Positions 27,443 through 37,526 of a stretch of 64,000 nucleotides of DNA are shown piece after piece; the stretch's first letter is position 1, and every line of letters starts with the position of its first letter. Origin of the DNA: Spinacia oleracea (taxonomy: Eukaryota; Streptophyta; Magnoliopsida; Caryophyllales; Amaranthaceae); NCBI RefSeq assembly GCF_020520425.1, contig NC_079488.1, forward strand, positions 91,735,420 through 91,799,419, written 5' to 3'. The position numbers were made by a program, and so were the translations under genes. The notes below the pieces were generated by a model that was not told where the DNA came from, did no database searches, and saw nothing but the letters and a program-made list of their open reading frames with translations.

Positions 27443-30400
27443 CTAGACATTGATTTCTGGAACATGAGTTTCCTCTTTGGGTTGTTCAGATTGAACATAT
27501 TTGTAAGAGTTAGCATAATACAAGTATGCCATGAAATCCAGTGTAGCTAGAGCTGCCAACAAGAAGAAAAACCTCTCTAAATGACCCTTATTTAGGTCTT
27601 GTGGGATCCATCCAGGCATACCGCCTCGTGTTGTTATCTTCATTAGTATAGTCACTATTATGCTACTCATGTAGTTCCCAAATGACATTGATAACATGCA
27701 AAGTGCACTCCCAAAGCTCTTTAGTCCTTGTGGTGCCTGTGCATTGAAGAATTCCAACTGACCAACATACATGAATACCTCAGATGCTCCAATTAGCATG
27801 AATTGAGGTATTTGCCAAAATATGCTTAAACTACTTGCCTCTTTGCAGTTGTTGCAATCCTCTGTAGTCGCGTATTTTAACCTATAAACCTCTACAATCC
27901 CGGCTGCTACCATTGCTAAAATTCCAAAGATAAGACCAATTCCCATTCTCTGGAGCTCACTTAGACCTTTCTTCCTTACTCGAATGATAAGTGGGTTCAA
28001 TATACGACGATAGATGAAGATGAAGGATGCCACACTTAGGATGTCGAATACAGACATGCTTGCTGGTGGTATGTGAAAGCTTCCAATGTTTGCACTCATT
28101 GCTGCACCTTGCACTACAAACAGGGAAGCCATTTGAGTGAACATTACAGAGTACATTATAGTGCAATTCCATATTGGGAGGAGCCTCAATATGCATTTTA
28201 CTTCTTCAACTTGTGTTACTGTACACAAGTTCCTTTCCTTGGAGGTTACACATTCTGAGGTTATAACTGCAGCTTTATCCAACATCCTGCAGAGCCATGA
28301 CAATGAATCCATATATATTTCTCACATTTAATTTGCTACAAATTAATTAACAAACTCTAATTGATCTAAAATATATTGGTGCATGTGCAAATTGTAACTA
28401 AGAAACTTACGTTAATCCATGGGTGTGCAAGATCTGTCTCCTACCGTTTGTAGAGTATGTCTTTGCATCCAATTCATACAGACCTTCTCCTTCTGGTTGT
28501 ACATGAGTCTTCCATTTGCTTATTGCAGCAACAAACACTTTGCAAAACCTCGAAATTGGATTTCCTTGGGATTTGTAGTGTCTATAACGAGGCGTACCAC
28601 CAAGAAACAGGGCCAAAGCCATAAGGGCAGTTATAGCAGATGCAAAAAACCCAATTGCCCACTTTCCAGCATTTTCATAGTAGGCCAATATGGTGTTAGA
28701 AAACAGAGATCCTAAGTTGAAGGCCAAGTAAAAGTAACTAAAGAATGAGATTTTTGAACTGCTTTCTTTAGGATCATCTCCATCAAATTGATCAGCCCCA
28801 AATGTGGCGATGTTTGGTTGATATCCACCATTGCCAAGGGCCACCATATACAATGAGATGTAGAAGAGTGCTACATGGAAGCCAGAATGGGAGGTGCATG
28901 GAGTTAGTTCATCTCCACACCCATTAGGCTTGAGCAAGAATAAGTATGATGACAGTGACAATAATGCCAACCCCTGCAACATGGTTCATGAAAATTATTA
29001 TATGCACAATAAAATTAAAAAGTGCACATATATTGCACATATAATACAATCAGAATAAAAAAAAGTAACAACTTGTCGAATTGAGGTCCATGAACACCTT
29101 ACCTGATTTAACACGTACAAATTAAATGGCGTTGAAGTATATGATAGAAACTTACAAGGACAAAGATGGCTTGAAAAATGGTGCAAGTTTTGTATCGACC
29201 CCAGTAAGAATCACTGAGGAAGGCACCAACAAGGGAAAAGAGATAAACAGTTCCAGTCCATTTGCTAACATTATTTGCAGCATCAGCATTGGATTGTCCT
29301 ACCACTCTTGTCAAAAACAACACCAGGTTTACTCCTACGCCGAAAAATGCCAATGTAGCCAGCCCTTGATTCACTACAATAAATATCATCCAGTAAACTT
29401 GGGGAATATTTGCTACCTAATTAAGTTACGTACTAAACAACAAACAGAGATATTCACGTATGAAATGTTACCTAAGATTAGAATACCAAGTCCCCATCTT
29501 CCGGTTTTAGCACGTACGGCTGGTTTACCGTGTACATCAACAGTTCCATCCAGAGTGTACTCTATTATTTCACTTTCGTCTCTTATTTTTTCCTGATAAA
29601 AAACGTCACAAACCATTTGGTACAGGATTATATATAAGAATTGTTAGAATATATGTTAAATATATTCTCCGGTACTGCTTCAAAATATGTTTATGTAATT
29701 TTAGGTCAATTCAGTTTTGGTTTTACTAAGTCAAGTAAGTTAGTGGCAGTTTTAGGTCAATTCATTTTTAAATGTGGGATCATGTTTACCCGCAGTCCCA
29801 CGTACCCACATTTCTTGGAATTGTCAGTTGCTTTCCTATTGCAAAATGGAGTAGTTACGGAGTACTTATGTAAACTTTTATATATAGGCCCGGTATTTTT
29901 CAGGGGTTTTCTGAATTTATACTGAGTATATCATTAAAATGGTATACTAAGGGTAAAATAGTAACTTCATTTGGTATATTAAGAGTTAAATGGTAAGTTC
30001 ATGTAATAAATTGAGTCTGGCCCACGAAAAATAACATTTATCTTTGACTTGTTAGTACCAAACTATGTTGTTTAGAACCAAAAAAAAAAAAAAAAAACCA
30101 CGTTACCAAACTATGTTATTTGGTATCACATGAGAAAATACAACTATTTTTCTTGTACCAAACTATGTGGTTTGATAATAAATAAAAATGCAGAATATTA
30201 ATATACCATTTCAATGGTATACTTAATATAGATTAAGATTTCCTCGTATTTCCCATTTTCAATGAATGCGGTAAAGTAATTCTTTCTCTCTATTCTATAT
30301 CTTTTCGTTTTAACTCATAATTCCAACATTCTCTTGTATATAATTCATTCTCTTGAAAGAATTACGTGTCGATTGTACAAGGAGAATAATCTCACACTAT

Positions 30401-33400
30401 ACAAGGAGAATAATATCCCACTCATTTAGCTAACTAATAACGTACTACTCCCTCCGTCTCGTAATACTCGACTCGGTTTGACCGGCACAGAGTTTAAGGA
30501 ACTTGAATTGACTTATTTAATTTAATAGGTAGTAGTTGATAGTGAGGTATTATTTTAATGTAGTTAGTGGGAAATGTGTAAAGGGGTGGGGTTGGGGGAG
30601 AGTAGGGGTTGAATTTTTAATTATTTTTTGTATGGAATAAGGGGTAGGTGGATTAATAGAGGTGGAGTGAGAAATAATATAATATTGTTAGAATATTTCC
30701 ATTTTTAGAAACAGGTCAATTATTAAGGGACAGCCCGATAAGGAAAACAGGTCAAGTATTCCGGGACGGAGGGAGTATATGCTAACTAAATACAGTCTGT
30801 GTACTATGGATCATGGTGCACACGAGTATGGTGCACCATGTGCACCAAAAGAACACATGTGCATAAACAAAAGAACATGACATTACGACAAAAGAACATG
30901 CAATATAATGTTTTACTTTTTTGTTATAAAAAATCACAATTTATTAAAAATATAAAAAATATATGTCCATGTTCTTTTTACGTAACCAGATGTTCTTTTA
31001 ATTATATACTAATGTTCTTAAGGTGCACCATGCTCTATGTGCACCATGATCCACCTTCTAAATTGCGAACTAAATAAGCTAACTTTGACTAATCTACAAT
31101 CAAGAAAATACATTTAACATATTTTCTAACAAGAATGATACAATTATATAATTTGTATTCCAACTAGTGCTTTGTTTAGTGGATAGAGATTTCACCTGTT
31201 AAAATGTTAATCTAAAATAATCTATATTTAGAATAGTATTATATAAAAATCTAGTAGTAGAGTGTGTAGAAAAATCTAGCTAAAATAATATCTAGAATTA
31301 CTTAAGAAATATCTAGTTAAGTGTTTAAAAAATCTAGTTAGTAAAGAAGGTAGAAAATTCTAGAGAATGAAGATGACCTATATTGAACAATTATAAATAG
31401 AGCTTTGTTGTACGGTGATGTGGGGCATGAAATGAGAAATGAAATAACATTTTATCTCATGCTCATCTTTGTTCTCCATATTAAAACATAAGTATAAAAT
31501 ACCCACCAAGTCTTCCACGACCAAATTTCTAACACCACCTAAGAACTTTGAAGTCATAAGTTCAATCCTTATCTACTAGTTACGAAAAGTATACACTTCA
31601 TATGCATGATAGGGAAACACTTTTATAAAAATTCAAGCAAAAAACAATTTTTAAAGCCAAGTCATATTTATCAAAGTTTTTAAAATTTAACCAAAAATTA
31701 CAATGGTTTAATTTTTAAAAGACGAGGGAGTACCAAATAAATTGTGAACCTGTTGCCAAAAAAAATAGCAATTGCGGTGGACACAATATCATTTGTACGT
31801 GTGTAATTGTCTAAGCCAACAATTGGCCTCTTTTCAACTTGAGTAGAACAACAAACAACAAACAGAGATATTCAATGACAAAAACAAGTATGAAATCAAA
31901 TGTTACCTAAAATTAGAATACCAAGTCCCCATCTTCCGATTTTAGCACGTACTACTGGTTTATCGTGTACATCAACAGTTCCATCAAAAATGTATTCTAT
32001 TATTTCACTTTCGTCTCTCATTTTTTCCTGATAAACAACGTCAAATAACATTTGGTACAGGATTCATATATGAGAATTGTTAGAATATATGTTAAATATA
32101 TTCTCTGTGGAAGGTAATGCTTCAGTTTTGGTTTTACTAAGTCAAGTAAGTTAGTGGCAGTTTTGGATTTGTTTGATTATGATAAGTTAGTTGTGTTAGG
32201 GGAGTTAAATATGTGGGATCATGTTTACCCACAGTCCCACATACCCATGTTTCTTGGAATTGTAAGTTGCTTTCCTGTTGCAAAGTACTCCTTAGGCCTT
32301 TATATATAGGCTGAATGCAGTAAAGTAATTCTTTCTCACAAGGAGAATAATCTCAGACTATACAAGGAGAATAATATCCCACTAATTTAGATAACTAATA
32401 GCGTAATATATGCTAACTAAATAAGCTAAATTTGACTAATATACAATCAAGAGAATATATTAACATATTTTCTAACAAGAATGATACAAGTATATAATTC
32501 GTATTCCAACTAATGCTTTGTTTAGTTGATAGAGGTTTCACCTGTTAAAATGTTAATCTAAAATAATAAGGCCTCTATTCTATTCGACTTATTTTGACTT
32601 ATTTCAGTTCAGAAAACTGCAGATAATATAAGTTCAGCAATAAGGATTTTCAGACATTTTCACACACAAATAAGTTTATTTCAGACAAAATAAGTTTTTT
32701 TCAGATAAATTCAGTTAAGTTCAGATAAGTTCAGATAAGTTAAGTTAAGTTTAGATAAGTTCAGATAATATAAGTTCAGTCAAAATAAGTCAATAGAACG
32801 AAGCCTAAAATAATATCTACAATTTACTTAAGAAAAATTTAGTTAAGTGTCTAAAAAAATCTAGTTAGTGAAGAAGGTAGAAAATTCTATAGAAAAATGA
32901 AGATAACCTATATCGTACAATTATGAATAGAGCTTTGTTGTACGGTGATGTGGGGCATATCTCATGCTCACCCGTGTTCTCCATATTAAAACACAAGTAT
33001 AAAATACCCACCAAGTCTTCCACAACCAAATTTCTAACACCACCTAATAACTTTGAAGTCACAAGTTCAATCCTTAGTTATCAGTTACGAAAAGTATACA
33101 CTTCATATACATGATAGGGAAACACTTTTATAAAAATTCAAGCAAAAAGCAATTTTTAAAGCTAAGTCATATTTATCAAAAAAAAATTAAAGTTTTGACC
33201 AAAAATTACAATGGTTTAAATTTTAAAAGACGAGGGAATACCAAATAAAGTGTGAACTTGTTGCCAAAAAAGTAGCAATTGCGTTGGACACAATATCATT
33301 TGTACGTGTGTAATTGTCTAAGCCAACAATTGACCACTTTTCAACTTGAGTAGAACACGTGTAATAAATTTGGTTGATGATTTTGAGGTAAATATTTATG

Positions 33401-34893
33401 GCCTTACCTTCAATATATACAATGGTTGGCAGTTGCGATTTTTTTTGGTTACTTTGCATTTTGGTACCATTTTTTTAGGCTAAAAGTAGCAAATAAATTA
33501 AGTATGGAGTAAATATTAAACAAAAATATCAAATAAAAATTGGTGAACCAATGAAATCTCATGACATTGTCAGAAAATTAGTTACCAAACTAACAAGGTT
33601 AAAGTCATATTTTTGCATCCTCAACTTTTAATTATGTCAAAAATGAATTATTATTTTATGCCGATCAAACAATCATTAAAAGAGGTTGTTACTCGTCTAT
33701 TATATTTAGTTACGTACGTATCGTCCTTGAATTTTCATTTACGTACATCAAGAACAACCTAAGCTAAACAATACATACATTGTTAATACTCACCAACTAA
33801 GTACAATCCAGGCATCTAACTGATGATTGTACTTAAACAAGATTTGTTCTATAGGATCATACATTTGAATTCAAAAAGCTGTTAATGATTACATAGCGTC
33901 ACTAGAAGAAATGGCTAGTTTAGCTCAATTTGTTGAGGATATTTCGGATGTATATGTCACCAAACAAGTCATAGATGACATGCCCAAAAATCGGACTACT
34001 GCAAAGCCTTGCACACTAACACATTTTTTTTTTTTTTTGTATTTATGACAATCATAAGGCGTGTCTAGAATTTCAAAATAGGGTATGCAAAATTATACTG
34101 CGTAAGAGTCTAAAAATTATAACATTCATACCCGAAATATTATCATATAATTCAAAGAATATAAGATATCGGTAATACATTGAACGAGAAAAAAATGACC
34201 GGCAATCCAATTTCCTTTATGATAACAAAATAGGCTAGGAAATAGGAAATTTAATATGAAGTAGTTTAAGATAAGTAGGTAAACTCTTGGGAAATTTTCA
34301 GGAATTGTGCATGGATTCTTGTGCATGGATTCTAGAGGCCAAATGTCCAATCTATGGGGAAGGTTTAAAATGTCAAAAGGCAAATGAAATTTAGGTTTTG
34401 TATTTATTGAACGATATTAAGTTGATTGAATAAGAACATGATTACATATCAGGTTTATATAGGAAATCATAAAGTATACTCTCATTTCCTGAACGTATGT
34501 ACTAGAACCTTGACATATTCATACCCATCATAGGAAACCTTAACAAACTACTACTCGAAATCAAATCAAATCACAAAAATTAAACAAAAAAATTTAGAGA
34601 AATTATATTATAGCTTAATTTCACCCCATTCAACATTTTTAACTCATAAAACAAAAACTAAAGTACATTTATTTTTTATTTTGATAACAAATCAAACGAA
34701 AACATAAAGGAATTAGTTACCCCGTATAAAAGCGTTCATCGTGCATTTACATTATAAGGAGTAACTAATTAAAATGAATGAATACTCATATTAGTTAAAT
34801 AATGCATTCAAATTAATCGAATTGAAGAACATGCTAAGATTATCAAAAGAAATATAATTCAAGTACCTCTTGGAAAATGTTAAAGCACGCCAT
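27443..34893 (-). CDS. NPF7.2/7.3-like (NRT1.5/NRT1.8 type) transporter, copy A
   Basis: This is a POT/NPF family transporter of the major facilitator fold, expected in the plasma membrane. Relatives NPF7.2 and NPF7.3 move nitrate, or potassium against protons, between xylem and root stele. Exons on the minus strand: 34893-34867 (MACFNIFQE), 29592-29472, 29373-29156, 28973-28411 and 28286-27443. They join in frame to 590 residues, the normal length. Visible signatures are TLDGTVD in exon 2, NADAANNVSKWTGTVY and FLSDSYWGRY in exon 3, QPNIATFGADQFD (about residues 173-185) and the PTR2-like FSYFYLAFNLGSL (about 200-212). VGQLEFFNAQAPQGLKSFGS lies near the C-terminus. Where most NPFs have ExxER in the first helix, this protein has NQGLATLAFF (about residues 51-60), as in NPF7.3. 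Intron 1 is 5.3 kb and contains a duplicate exon 2 at 31907-32027. Copy B lies 13 kb upstream in the same orientation. NPF7.2 and NPF7.3 cannot be told apart here. Confidence 0.92.
30448..30775. mobile_element. Stowaway-type MITE in NPF copy A intron 1
   Basis: The element runs from CTCCCTCCGTCTCGTAATAC to GTATTCCGGGACGGAGGGAG and is flanked by TA at 30446-30447 and 30776-30777. It has the same family core (GGTTTGACCGGCACAGAGTT) as 8501-8800. The duplicated intron unit 2 has the corresponding site near 32400 without the element and with a single TA. This confirms both boundaries and shows insertion after, or in only one product of, the duplication. Confidence 0.95.
30793..31067. mobile_element. 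Non-autonomous element with 9-bp target duplication (GTGCACC family)
   Basis: The element is flanked by the perfect 9-bp duplication AACTAAATA at 30784-30792 and 31068-31076. Unit 2 of the intron duplication shows the empty site with one AACTAAATA. Inverted inner ends read GGATCATGGTGCACA on both sides, followed by GGTGCACC. The middle is AT-rich with ATGTTCTT motifs. A 9-bp duplication suggests Mutator-type transposition. The short imperfect TIRs leave the superfamily open. Confidence 0.85.
31907..32027 (-). other. Duplicate exon 2' of NPF copy A (candidate mutually exclusive exon)
   Basis: This 121-base segment is a copy of the real exon 2 (29472-29592). It keeps an AG acceptor, a GT donor (GTAACATTTG), the same phase and no stop codon. 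It encodes EKMRDESEIIEYIFDGTVD followed by VHDKPVVRAKIGRWGLGIL. Compared with exon 2 it changes IRDES to MRDES, TLDGTVD to IFDGTVD and VHGKPAV to VHDKPVV. These changes hit family-conserved positions, which suggests relaxed constraint. Each copy is 121 bases, so including both would shift the frame. They could serve only as alternatives. Confidence 0.85.
32570..32805. mobile_element. PIF/Harbinger-like MITE, TAA-flanked
   Basis: The left end is GGCCTCTATTCTATTCGACT and the right end, reverse complemented, is GGCTTCGTTCTATTGACTTA. The flanks are TAA at 32567-32569 and 32806-32808. The body is built from degenerate AGTTCAGATA repeats. Unit 1 of the intron duplication lacks it at the matching place, so it inserted in unit 2 only. 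It is 236 bp and non-coding. Confidence 0.85.
33357..34866. other. Remaining intron 1 of NPF copy A
   Basis: This is AT-rich intronic sequence between the segmental duplication and exon 1. It holds a T-rich homopolymer near 34026-34040. I see no exon, RNA gene or clear element ends here. Short open frames on both strands have no recognisable motifs. Confidence 0.6.
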
Positions 34894-35033
34894 TGTTATA
34901 TTGTTGTCGTTGCCTAGGAAGCAAAAATCAAACAAATTATGTTTGCAAATTTGAAACAAAAAAAAGTTGAAAGTTAGTGAGAGATTAAGAGGAAAAAGAA
35001 GGATTAGGAAAGAAATTAAACAGGTTTGAGTTG

Positions 35034-35080
35034 GGAGAGTGCACTTGAAAGAGTGACCAAACTATACTCCGTATATATAG
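35034..35080 (-). promoter_or_regulatory. Core promoter of NPF copy A (TATA box and conserved start-site block)
   Basis: On the minus strand a TATA box CTATATATAC lies at 35071-35080. It is followed, 10 bases on, by a block at 35034-35061 that reads TTTGGTCACTCTTTCAAGTG then CACTCTC. The same block follows the TATA box of copy B at 51639-51665. Spacing puts transcription start near 35045 and gives a leader of about 150 bases before the ATG at 34893. Function is inferred from position and conservation between the paralogues. Confidence 0.65.
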
Positions 35081-35429
35081 AGGAAATTTAGGGAATTTGT
35101 TATTTTTTTATTACTTAATCAATTATCAATAATCTATATATTAAAAGGCATATCACGTCATCTGATTAACAAGAAATACATATACTATCTTAGTCATCCA
35201 TTAGATATGAACTTTATTGCGCATAAATATATATATAGCTTGGAACGTCAAAGGGTATAATTATACGCCAAACTTTTTACATAATGCGTAACACATACGA
35301 AGTATATCATATTCAAAGTAGTAATCCGGGACATCTTCCAGACATCAAACACTAGTTATATACTAAAAGATACACCAAGAGACGACACGTGTCATTCATG
35401 GTGTATTCTTACTTTAAAAAAAGAACTAA

Positions 35430-35665
35430 CTAGTTTTTTGGCTCGGGCGATGCACCGAGTCACTACATTAATAACATTTATATTTACTATTTATTTTTTT
35501 GCAATGATAACATGAAATATCTAATAGTTTAGTGGTAAATACTTTATTGTTTAAACTCAAGGTCAAAGGTTCAAACCTTACACAAATCATGTTTGGCATT
35601 TTTTTATGTATATGAAGATTACATGGAGAGAACAACTCATAAGCAGAGCGCCACATGACAGTACT
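35430..35665 (-). mobile_element. Small non-autonomous Helitron, 3' part (truncated)
   Basis: On the minus strand the sequence ends in a hairpin-forming CTCGGTGCATCGCCCGAG, a short A-rich spacer and CTAG before T, the Helitron 3' signature. The body matches the complete copy at 36150-36427. The match stops near 35665, so the 5' TC end is missing. Confidence 0.7.
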
Positions 35666-35668
35666 AGT

Positions 35669-35700
35669 CTTATATGCACTCTATGCGTGCGAGAAATATA
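35669..35700 (-). mobile_element. Second Helitron 3' end (same type as the 42-46 kb Helitron)
   Basis: Read on the minus strand, this is GCACGCATAGAGTGC, then ATATAAGACTAG and T. It is nearly the same terminus as the Helitron at 42093-46436. Only the 3' end is recognisable. The 5' end in this orientation was not found, so I annotate the terminus only. Confidence 0.55.
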
Positions 35701-36149
35701 TAAAATTAAAAATTGAGTTTGTACAACTAAATATATAAAAGTTCAGAAACTGTTGACATCTAAATTTCATTTGAAGTTATGAACAGTTGACATGATATCA
35801 ATATATACATACAAAGGATGAATTCGAAAAGTCATTAAAACTCCATACAAACCTTCATTTGCATAAGCCATAAGATTACATGGATATCAATCACCTGGTT
35901 AGGCTAATTTCTAGTTATATCGCTATACATATGGTCATATGGAACATGGGTTAGCCTTGTAGTTGAGTTGTGAATTCATCTATATTTGTACAGGATAGAC
36001 GACTAATTTTCTGTTCATTCCATGTGTTGGTGAGTTTTTGTAAGAGAGAAGATTGTAGGAAATGTTAATTACACTTGTAAAAAGTGAACCAACTGAAATA
36101 TGAAACATAAGAATATGATATATGGAGTATAACAACATTTAGCTACAAA

Positions 36150-36427
36150 CTAGTTTTTGGGCCCGGGCGATGCCCCGAGTTACTACGTTAACAACATTCA
36201 CATTTACTTATATATAACTTTTTTTGCAATGATAACATGAAATATTTAATAGCTTGGTGGTAAAAGCTTTATTGTTTAAACTCAAGATCAAGAGTTCAAA
36301 CCTTATGCTAATCACATTTGACATTTTTTTTAATGTATATAAAGCTTACTGGAGCGAACGACCCATAAACAGAGCGCCACGTGTCACGTATGCTATTTTA
36401 TAAACGCCTTTTAATATATAGTATAGA
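36150..36427 (-). mobile_element. Complete small non-autonomous Helitron
   Basis: On the minus strand the element begins TCTATACTATATATTAAAAG at 36427. It ends with the hairpin CTCGGGGCATCGCCCGGG, a short spacer and CTAG at 36150. The flanking bases are A (5') and T (3'), as expected for Helitron insertion between A and T with no duplication. It is 278 bp and non-coding. Related but incomplete copies lie at 35430 and 40468. Confidence 0.85.
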
Positions 36428-36621
36428 TGTATGGGAACTACTGCTTAGTACAATAGTACTTAATTGGTAAGATATGGTTGATCATGATCCGAGTTTGTTC
36501 TTATTTTAGAAGACATATTAATGCATAATAACCATAAAGATGAAATTGCAAATTTATTTCGTGTAAAGAAACAGAAAATGTAGTGACTTGTTCGAGGCCA
36601 TATAATCGACACAAACAGAAT

Positions 36622-37500
36622 TCAAAAAGCATGGAGAATCACCCACTCCGGTTGCTGTTGGACCCTTTTCTTGGTGTCCCACGTACTTTCCATCCACCTT
36701 GACGTTAGATGGGTTCCTGTCAAGGGTGGGAGTGTTCGGTCAGATCTAGGGATTTCTTCACCAGGTGGCGTTGCTAGGTTCAGCCGTCGCCTAGTCTCCC
36801 TTTCTTCACGGAAGAGAAAAGTTTGCATGATGGTTATGGCCGCGGCAAGCTCTTCCCGCGTAGGGATTGGATGTCTAGGGGTCACGACGGTGGTGGCCCT
36901 GCTCGGCTGTGGCCGTGCCTCTGACCGTGGGCGCGCCTCTGATCGAGGACGCACCTCTGCTTCGGACTCGGAGTCCGTGTGAACGCAGACATTGTCATTA
37001 TCCAATTTTGGAGCAAAAATGGTTGATTTCTCAAGGCTTTGACGTATCTTCCCCAAAGACGGCACCAAATTGTTCCGGTGTTGAAACAATGAGTTTCGAA
37101 TGAAGGCTCTATTCGTTGATGTGGAAGATCTTGCTAGCTTGAATGAGTCGTGTCCGAATTTACCTGCACAATGAACAATGTAACTGGCTTCGGGGTGTTC
37201 CGAGGAAAGCCCCTCCGATGCCTAAGTAAGTACGATGCTAGGATTCTAGAGAGAGTTCTCTAGAGAGTAGTCTTAAGGCAATAAATTGGACGTACCTTGA
37301 TGTATGAGCCTTAGCGGCTTATTTATAATGTTTGTGTAGTAAATGCCCCAATAGGTCATTTATTACTTGGTGGACTTTGGGGCTTGTGTTTGGCTGAATA
37401 GCCTTTGAGGGGTGAATGACTTTATATGTTGTTGGTGTAGTCTTTTGGGGTTTTGAACTGTAGGCCCAATTAGAAATCAATTAGGCACCCAAACAGTAAC
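36622..37500 (-). mobile_element. Gypsy-type retrotransposon fragment (gag start, leader and LTR part)
   Basis: On the minus strand, LTR-like sequence reads towards a GGTGCCGTCTTTGGGGAAG leader near 37040-37065, comparable to the primer-binding/leader motif of plant Gypsy elements. It is followed by an open frame to 36622 with tandem acidic/basic RPRSEA repeats and a gag-like TREELAAAITIMQTFLFREE segment. The frame stops early and no pol follows, so this is a truncated remnant. The LTR portion probably continued to the right and was split by the LINE at 37527. The LTR outer end was not found. Confidence 0.6.
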
Positions 37501-37526
37501 TGTAAAAATATTTATGAAACGGATGT

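Larger units (their letters stand above)
29434..31849 (-). repeat. Segmental duplication in NPF copy A intron 1, unit 1 (contains exon 2)
   Basis: This unit starts at AAACAACAAACAGAGATATTC and ends at CAACTTGAGTAGAAC. It repeats at 31850-33356 with the same start and end landmarks. It contains exon 2 at 29472-29592 and about 2.2 kb of upstream intron. It is longer than unit 2, chiefly because it gained two transposons (30448-30775 and 30793-31067), and stretches near 29860-30440 are also absent from unit 2. Shared blocks include GTGGGATCATGTTTACCC and TTGTTGTACGGTGATGTGGG. Confidence 0.92.
31850..33356 (-). repeat. Segmental duplication in NPF copy A intron 1, unit 2 (contains exon 2')
   Basis: This is the second unit of the intron 1 tandem duplication. 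It starts AACAAACAACAAACAGAGAT and ends CAACTTGAGTAGAAC before ACGTG. It includes the alternative exon 2' at 31907-32027 and the upstream intron, and it carries a private TAA-flanked MITE at 32570-32805. It lacks the two elements present in unit 1. It gives a direct internal ancestral comparison for dating insertions. Confidence 0.92.

Noticed and set aside
29126-29596. 156-residue plus-strand open frame
   Set aside because: It is antisense to exons 2 and 3 of NPF copy A and has no motifs of its own. It is a shadow of the real gene.
29413-29616. ATG at 29616 as the start of NPF copy A
   Set aside because: The bases before 29592 are intron. The proper start is exon 1 at 34893 (MACFNIFQE), which matches copy B exon 1 and the family N-terminus and joins in phase.
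36671-36982. 103-residue plus-strand open frame
   Set aside because: It is the complement of the gag-like minus-strand frame, and its repeats mirror that frame.
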